A stretch of 11,613 nt of DNA, from contig BQKZ01009599.1 in assembly GCA_036244855.1 (NCBI GenBank), positions 21,010 through 32,622 of the forward strand. Reading direction: 5' to 3'. Each line of letters begins with the position of its first letter. Position 1 is the stretch's first letter. The DNA comes from Temnopleurus reevesii (Eukaryota > Echinodermata > Echinoidea > Temnopleuroida > Temnopleuridae). Under the pieces are notes generated by a model. The model made no database searches. It worked only from the letters and a program-made list of their open reading frames with translations, and was not told the origin of the DNA. Below, in pieces: positions 7,482-11,613 of the stretch. The translations under genes and the position numbers were made by a program.

Positions 7482-7767
7482 ATCGTATAATTTATAATAT
7501 CATTTATAGAATTATGCACAGTGGCCAATGATTTACTATTATCTAACTACTTCTAGATTGTTGCTTAAAAATTATTTTGGTCAAGATTTTGACGAATATT
7601 GATCTGTTAGGATAGAGTAAAACTCAAACCTGTCGATTGTTTCGTGCATCACTGCTTTTTTTTTTCTTATCGAAATCAGTCGCTATCATGAATTAAATCT
7701 AATGTGGTATAATATAATAATTGTAGAAATTTATAAATATTGTCATGGAAGTGGATCCGACAGTTAA

Positions 7768-7890
7768 TGCCCCAGTCACATAGAAGCCCGGAAGCAACAC
7801 GATTCAACACGACTCTTTGCTCCGAACCGCTTCCGAACAAAGATTCGTTTTGTATCGTGTTGATTCCTGGTTTCTATGTGACTTGGGCCT
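7768..7890. mobile_element. MITE-1 copy 4, 123 bp, diverged
   Basis: The ends TGCCCCAGTCACATAGAAG and, complemented from the right, AGGCCCAAGTCACATAGAAA are flanked by TAA (7765-7767) and TAA (7891-7893). The centre (GCTCCGAACCGCTTCCG) differs from the other copies and is 7 bp shorter. It is thus a separate subfamily or an older, rearranged copy. Confidence 0.88.
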
Positions 7891-8340
7891 TAATTCATTC
7901 TCCATAAGCATGGTAAGATCCGTAAATAACATGTATATTACCACGCTTTCCTGAACATATCGCATAAAATGGGCGCTTTAATTTAGGTAGAAACAGACTT
8001 TTACCAACTTGGTTGTCAAGCAGTCTGGTCAGTCACCAGTCAATATTTATTTACCATCATGTATATATGTTAAACATATAACATGAGTGTCTGGTTTATA
8101 GACTGTATTCCTCCTTAATGCCATTTTGACATGCTCAGTAAAGCGAGAAGAAATTTATTCTAAGTTATGATTTGCATTAAGAAATTTATGCCTTAAACAT
8201 GTAGCAAACTGAAGTTTTGTGCAACCATGAAGATTGTGTCTACTGGAGACAAAATTTATGTATTATTGACAAATTTTTAGTGACCTAATGCTTGTGACCA
8301 TAATATTATGTTGCAATATATATTTGACCAAGTCACAATG

Positions 8341-8374
8341 AATAGGCGGGTTTACAAAATGATGCAAATTTTAT
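8341..8374 (+). repeat. Short dispersed repeat, copy 2
   Basis: AATAGGCGGGTTTAC, then after about 9 bp CAAATTTTAT, matching 4674-4707 with the same spacing. Confidence 0.45.
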
Positions 8375-8683
8375 GCATATCTCTAACTCAAAGGTTGTTT
8401 TTGACAACCTGAAAACAGGCTTGCCCAACATAGCAACAGGTATTGTGCTCAAACTGCATTCCGAGTAATGTAATTAAATTGTTGCTCACAGAGTTAACCA
8501 ATACCACGTAACAAAATACTTGGGCTAGAAACGTGCATAAAGTTGAATCTATTAGAAACTTGCCTATTACATTAGAAGGTTAACATTCAACAAAATATTC
8601 CCACAGTATTAGCACAAGTGTATTACAAGGATGTAACTGGCTTTTACAGAGATTCCGTTTAAAAAATATCTTCGAAACTGATG

Positions 8684-8714
8684 GAGCAAACTTTATGATC
8701 CATAAAGTTTGCTC
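8684..8714. repeat. Perfect 14-bp-stem hairpin with 3-base loop
   Basis: GAGCAAACTTTATG (8684-8697) is followed by ATC and then the exact complement CATAAAGTTTGCTC (8701-8714). Weak pairing continues outward (GAAACT on the left, AGTTC on the right). The stem is mixed in sequence, so chance is unlikely. It is too short-looped for a typical microRNA precursor. A transposon footprint or extruded inverted duplication is possible. Confidence 0.8.
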
Positions 8715-9130
8715 AGTTCAGACTCAAAAAAAAGAATTTCTTTCGAAACCCTTGCAGCCGTCTATTCACAGCCTTTTCGCTCATAATGTCTGGAGAAGTT
8801 AACAACTAACAGAACTAGTCATACCTTTTTGCTCTGATCTTAAGATCAAACCAGCTGAAATTTAGTCAAGCAAATGTCAAAGACTCTGCAAAGATGGCTT
8901 GCATCAGTAAATTAAAAAAAATGATTTGACCATATTACCTGAAGGGGAAAAATTACAAGAATAGATTAGTATAGGTTTGGTAAAGATTAAGAAATCTACA
9001 TTTTTTAGATATTTATCATGACATATAATTCTTATACACATTTTAAGACCAAAGCATATTCTTTTAACGAACTGATTCTTTAAAAAAAAATGAATTTGAC
9101 AGTTAAATCATATTTAGCGCCCTCTCTTGG

Positions 9131-9497
9131 TTATAACAATATTTGGCTTGCTATCGGGCATATACAAAGTTATTTCCGAGATTTGACAATAAAATGATAT
9201 AAAGATTTACACAACAATTATAATTCTGAAATTTTCATCTAATTCTGTGCATTAGATGTTGTCCTCTATGAACTTGAAAGAAAATATTGAATCAGTGTCG
9301 GGGGACACGACAATGAAATATTTTGCACATTTTAGATTGTACATGTGTAGCTTTTCCAAAACTCGTTCATTTTTTGTGCAACATGTTCATGATACTATAT
9401 TTATTTTTTTTATAGATTTGAAGACAAAATTTGGCGATAAAAATATTCGCTTTTATCAAAACTTAACTTGGGCTTTAACGAATTTTGTTTATTCATT
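9131..9497. other. AT-rich non-coding stretch
   Basis: One 105-codon open frame crosses 9256-9573, but it ends inside the SINE, is rich in Phe/Ser/Leu as expected from AT-rich DNA, and shows no motif. I do not call it a gene. Confidence 0.5.
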
Positions 9498-9799
9498 GTA
9501 TTTTAGTGTAGTGGTTCTGACTGTCGCCTTTCGACCAGGGGGTCTTTGGTTCGAATCCCACACATGGTTTTAATTTCCTTCAGCAAGAAAGTTATCCACA
9601 TTGTGCTGCATCAACCCAGGTTAGGTGAATGGGTACCTGGCAGGAATGATTATTGTTTGACATGCCAAGTGCGCTGGTGCACGCCGCGCTATAGCCAAAT
9701 TAATAACAATGCAACGCGCTCAGAGCACTCTGCATAGGGATACGTTTGCTGTATAAATTGCATCTATTATCATTTTTACTATAACTATTATTATTATTA
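9498..9799 (+). mobile_element. tRNA-derived SINE with (ATT)n tail
   Basis: The head has an A-box-like TAGTGTAGTGG (9504-9514) and a perfect B box GGTTCGAATCC (9548-9558). Between them is an anticodon-arm relic, GCCTTTCGACCAGGGGG. The layout recalls tRNA-Asp/Glu-type heads, but the stems are decayed and it is no functional tRNA. The body has CAACCCAGGTTAGGTGAATG, then GGTACCTGGCAGGA, a block I recall from echinoderm and other marine invertebrate SINEs. Near the 3' end are GCGCTCAGAGCACTCTGCAT and GCTGTATAAATTGCATC, followed by an ATT-rich tail. This is the usual order: RNA polymerase III promoter, body, LINE-type 3' end, simple-repeat tail. It would be copied by a partner LINE in trans. Confidence 0.82.
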
Positions 9800-9867
9800 T
9801 TTTAATTTCCTTCAGCAAGAAATTCATCCACATTGTGCTGCATCAACCCAGGTTAGGTGAATGGGTA
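9800..9867 (+). mobile_element. Partial SINE copy (68 bp of the body)
   Basis: The segment TTTTAATTTCCTTCAGCAAG to GAATGGGTA repeats 9568-9635 with the same length and about three base changes. It starts directly after one ATT tract and ends directly in another. It has neither head nor 3' end. It is either an internally deleted SINE or a local duplication mediated by the ATT repeats. Confidence 0.85.
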
Positions 9868-9940
9868 TTGCTATTATTATTATTATTACTATTATTATTA
9901 CTATTATTATTATTACTATTATTTTTATTATTACTATTGC

Positions 9941-9988
<48 letters not shown>

Positions 9989-9992
9989 TATT
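9866..9992. repeat. (ATT)n microsatellite, ~125 bp
   Basis: Mostly uninterrupted ATT triplets with occasional ACT and GCT variants. Open frames here (poly-Leu, poly-Ile, poly-Asn) are artefacts of the repeat. Confidence 0.95.
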
Positions 9993-10902
9993 TTTTGCAT
10001 CTTTTTGTGGGATGGAGTCCCTTTTATATTGCTTAAATGCGCTTGATTGCAGATTCTCATTGTGTGTGTGGTAGCTCAATGAAACTCCAGACCTTTAATG
10101 GAAAACGCCCTCTGGGTTGGCGATTTACACAGTCGGACTGCGTTCCATGTTTGCTGAGCGACAAACTTTTGGCCAATGAGCGACGAGAAATTCTGTCGAG
10201 CGTACAACGAACATTGTATACATTTCGTCCATAAGAGTGAATAATTTGCACTGTCAATCATTCTCTCTTACAGACGAAATATGGGCGTTTAGATCAAATA
10301 AGACCACCTTTGTAATAATATTCCACATTCGCGCACGCTTCTTTGTCGAACGCACGATAACAAACTATTTCTTAACCTAGCTTGTATTTGAATAGAATGT
10401 GGATAGCATACGATGGTTGTTGCTTGGTTGACCTGGTCAAGCCACAATATTTTTGTTACAACTTAGCAACTTTAAATGGGAATTAACCCCTAACTTTAAT
10501 GTGCTATTATTTAATGACCAAAATTATGAATTGACCAATATCGGATGATCAGGTTAAAGGTTATCAATTTGAAGGAAAAAAATATTTTAACAACTCTATT
10601 GGCATGATTGGGCTGCTTGAGTTGGCAACGTACAGGTAAAAAATTACTGCTAACATGAAGAACTCTCCGATTCACTTTCTATACAAAATTTGTTGCTTTT
10701 GAAGAATAATAAATCAACAAGATTCATCCAAAAATTAAATTTGTATATTTCCCTACAAAAATGTGGCTATGAGATTTTTCATTTTTAAATGGATCGATCA
10801 AATATGCTCAAACGTTCAGTTTAGTCGTATTTTTAATACGTAGAATACGTAGTTCGTCTTAGGGCAAATGAGCATTTGACTCCGAAATTGATCTATTGAC
10901 TG
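9993..10902. other. Non-coding stretch
   Basis: A GC-richer patch at about 10040-10220 has several short overlapping open frames on both strands but no recognisable protein or splice structure. The rest is AT-rich and featureless. Confidence 0.5.
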
Positions 10903-11010
10903 CCAAAATGATTTGGTTTATTAACATGATTCAGTTTTGTCAAATAATTCGGTTTTATCAAAATGATTTGGTTTTATCAAAATTATTCAGGTTTGTCCAA
11001 ATTATTTGGT
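10903..11010 (+). repeat. ~19-bp minisatellite, about 5.7 copies
   Basis: The unit TCAAAATGATTTGGTTTTA recurs with substitutions and one 18-bp variant (for example TCAAATAATTCGGTTTTA, TCAAAATTATTCAGGTTTG). The open frame across it gives a repetitive Ile/Phe/Gln peptide that reflects the repeat and not a protein. Confidence 0.88.
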
Positions 11011-11299
11011 CCTGGCGTTTCGAACGTTCTTTCGATTCCATTCTCTTCATGAAAACTTTGCGTTTTTTACCACAAGTGAGCAGCAGATTCTTTTTGGGAA
11101 AAACCTTAATCTTTAAATTTTGATACTTCAGCGAGAAATCATAATTATTGCTTCGTTCCGAGTGAGCCCATAATAACCCGTTCAAACCTTATAAATCATC
11201 TTTTTAGAGTGCATCAATGAAATTGTTTGATAACTTTGTTAACTCTGCTTAATCAGAACATCGGATAAGCTTAGGCTAATGCAAAAGTGTCACTTCGGA
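11011..11299. other. Non-coding stretch
   Basis: No gene, repeat or RNA feature is recognised. Confidence 0.5.
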
Positions 11300-11426
11300 T
11301 GATAAATAATAACAATAAATAATAATAATAGTACTAATCATAAGAATGATAATGAATTATAATGATACTAAATGGTGATAACGACGACGATGATAATAAT
11401 GATAGCAATAATAATTGTTATTATTA
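11300..11426. repeat. Mixed AAT/GAT microsatellite
   Basis: Interrupted AAT, GAT and GAC triplets on the plus strand (for example AATAATAATAGTA and CGACGACGATGATAATAATG). An open frame starting inside it at 11372 runs to the window end but begins as poly-Ile/Thr and is not convincing. Confidence 0.85.
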
Positions 11427-11613
11427 ATGGTAATCTTATCAATGCGTCTTACTTAACCAAAGTAGCCGCATTAGTTTTTACAACCTTTCCTCTATTAATA
11501 CCCCGGTTCATTGGACATGTTGGATGCAGGTATGCAAGCAAAATTATGTATGCTTATTTTACACATTTTACGAACCACTGGGATTTCCATACCCGGAGGC
11601 CTGACCAATGACA
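11427..11613. other. Unassigned right edge
   Basis: Nothing is recognised. The window ends in sequence of slightly higher GC (CCCGGAGGCCTGACC) that could belong to a feature continuing outside. Confidence 0.4.

Larger units (their letters stand above)
6208..7496 (+). repeat. Tandem ~1.15-kb segment, second copy, with MITE-1 inserted
   Basis: It begins at the same base as the first copy and is collinear with it. It is longer because of the 130-bp MITE-1 copy 3 plus its TAA duplication. Positions 7101-7496 are identical to 5811-6205 except one extra T. After 7496 the sequence continues into unique DNA (ATATCATTTATAG), whereas the first copy ends at the N. Confidence 0.95.
7894..9115. other. 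AT-rich non-coding stretch
   Basis: There are no ORFs of note and no transposon ends beyond the short items listed separately (8341 repeat, 8684 hairpin). A 28-bp near-palindrome, CATGTATATATGTT then AAACATATAACATG, occurs at about 8058-8085. Otherwise I see nothing. Confidence 0.55.

Noticed and set aside
3580..7890. CRISPR-like array from the four similar ~130-bp repeats
   Set aside because: The copies are far apart, palindromic over their whole length, in both orientations and flanked by TAA duplications. They are MITEs.
9502..9565. Intact tRNA gene
   Set aside because: The A and B boxes are present, but acceptor and D stems do not pair, and the sequence continues into a SINE body. It is a tRNA-derived SINE head.
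9256..9573. 105-codon open frame
   Set aside because: It ends inside the SINE head, has AT-driven composition and shows no motif or splice context.
9824..10079. Open frames with poly-Leu, poly-Ile and poly-Asn runs
   Set aside because: They are translations of the (ATT)n microsatellite in different frames.
11372..11611. Open frame running to the window end
   Set aside because: It starts inside an AAT/GAT microsatellite as poly-Ile/Thr, and the rest shows no recognisable domain.

Overview
This window looks like non-coding, repeat-rich nuclear DNA from an animal, most likely a marine invertebrate deuterostome such as a sea urchin. The evidence is AT-rich background, many short non-autonomous transposons, a tRNA-derived SINE ending in an (ATT)n tail of a type I recall from echinoderms and other marine invertebrates, several microsatellites, and no long ORF on either strand. 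The taxon is an inference: no conserved protein fixes it. I find no bacterial operon, CRISPR array, rRNA or intact tRNA gene.

Layout. 1-640 is AT-rich DNA with nothing recognisable. About 661-1290 is a degenerate fold-back (large inverted repeat), with a further partial arm near 1656-1710. About 1880-2650 is a GC-richer, decayed tandem array of units of roughly 106-121 bp, split by a minus-strand SINE-like insertion whose head resembles the 5' domain of 7SL (SRP) RNA. A weak two-exon gene candidate follows (2643-2736 joined to 3840-3973). The stretch 4050-4543 is a nearly pure purine tract, followed by an (ATT)n microsatellite.

The central part (3580-7890) holds four copies of one MITE family of 123-130 bp (here MITE-1). 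Its long terminal inverted repeats and 3-bp TAA target duplications fit PIF/Harbinger-type elements. Between copies 2 and 4 lies a ~1.15 kb segment present twice in tandem (5057-6206 and 6208-7496). MITE-1 copy 3 sits only in the second segment, so the first segment preserves the empty target site. The only ambiguous base of the window (N at 6207) is exactly at the junction of the two segments, so the duplication may be two haplotypes placed end to end by the assembler. Each segment also carries a second, unrelated MITE (MITE-2, ~175 bp, TSD CTAG) and a terminal hairpin.

The right part (7894-11613) is mostly featureless AT-rich DNA. It holds a short perfect hairpin at 8684-8714, a tRNA-derived SINE (about 9498-9799) followed by a partial second copy and a long (ATT)n tract, a ~19-bp minisatellite (10903-11010), and a mixed AAT/GAT microsatellite (11300-11426). 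No set of genes works together here. The content is an archive of transposon insertion, tandem amplification and possibly an assembly fault.
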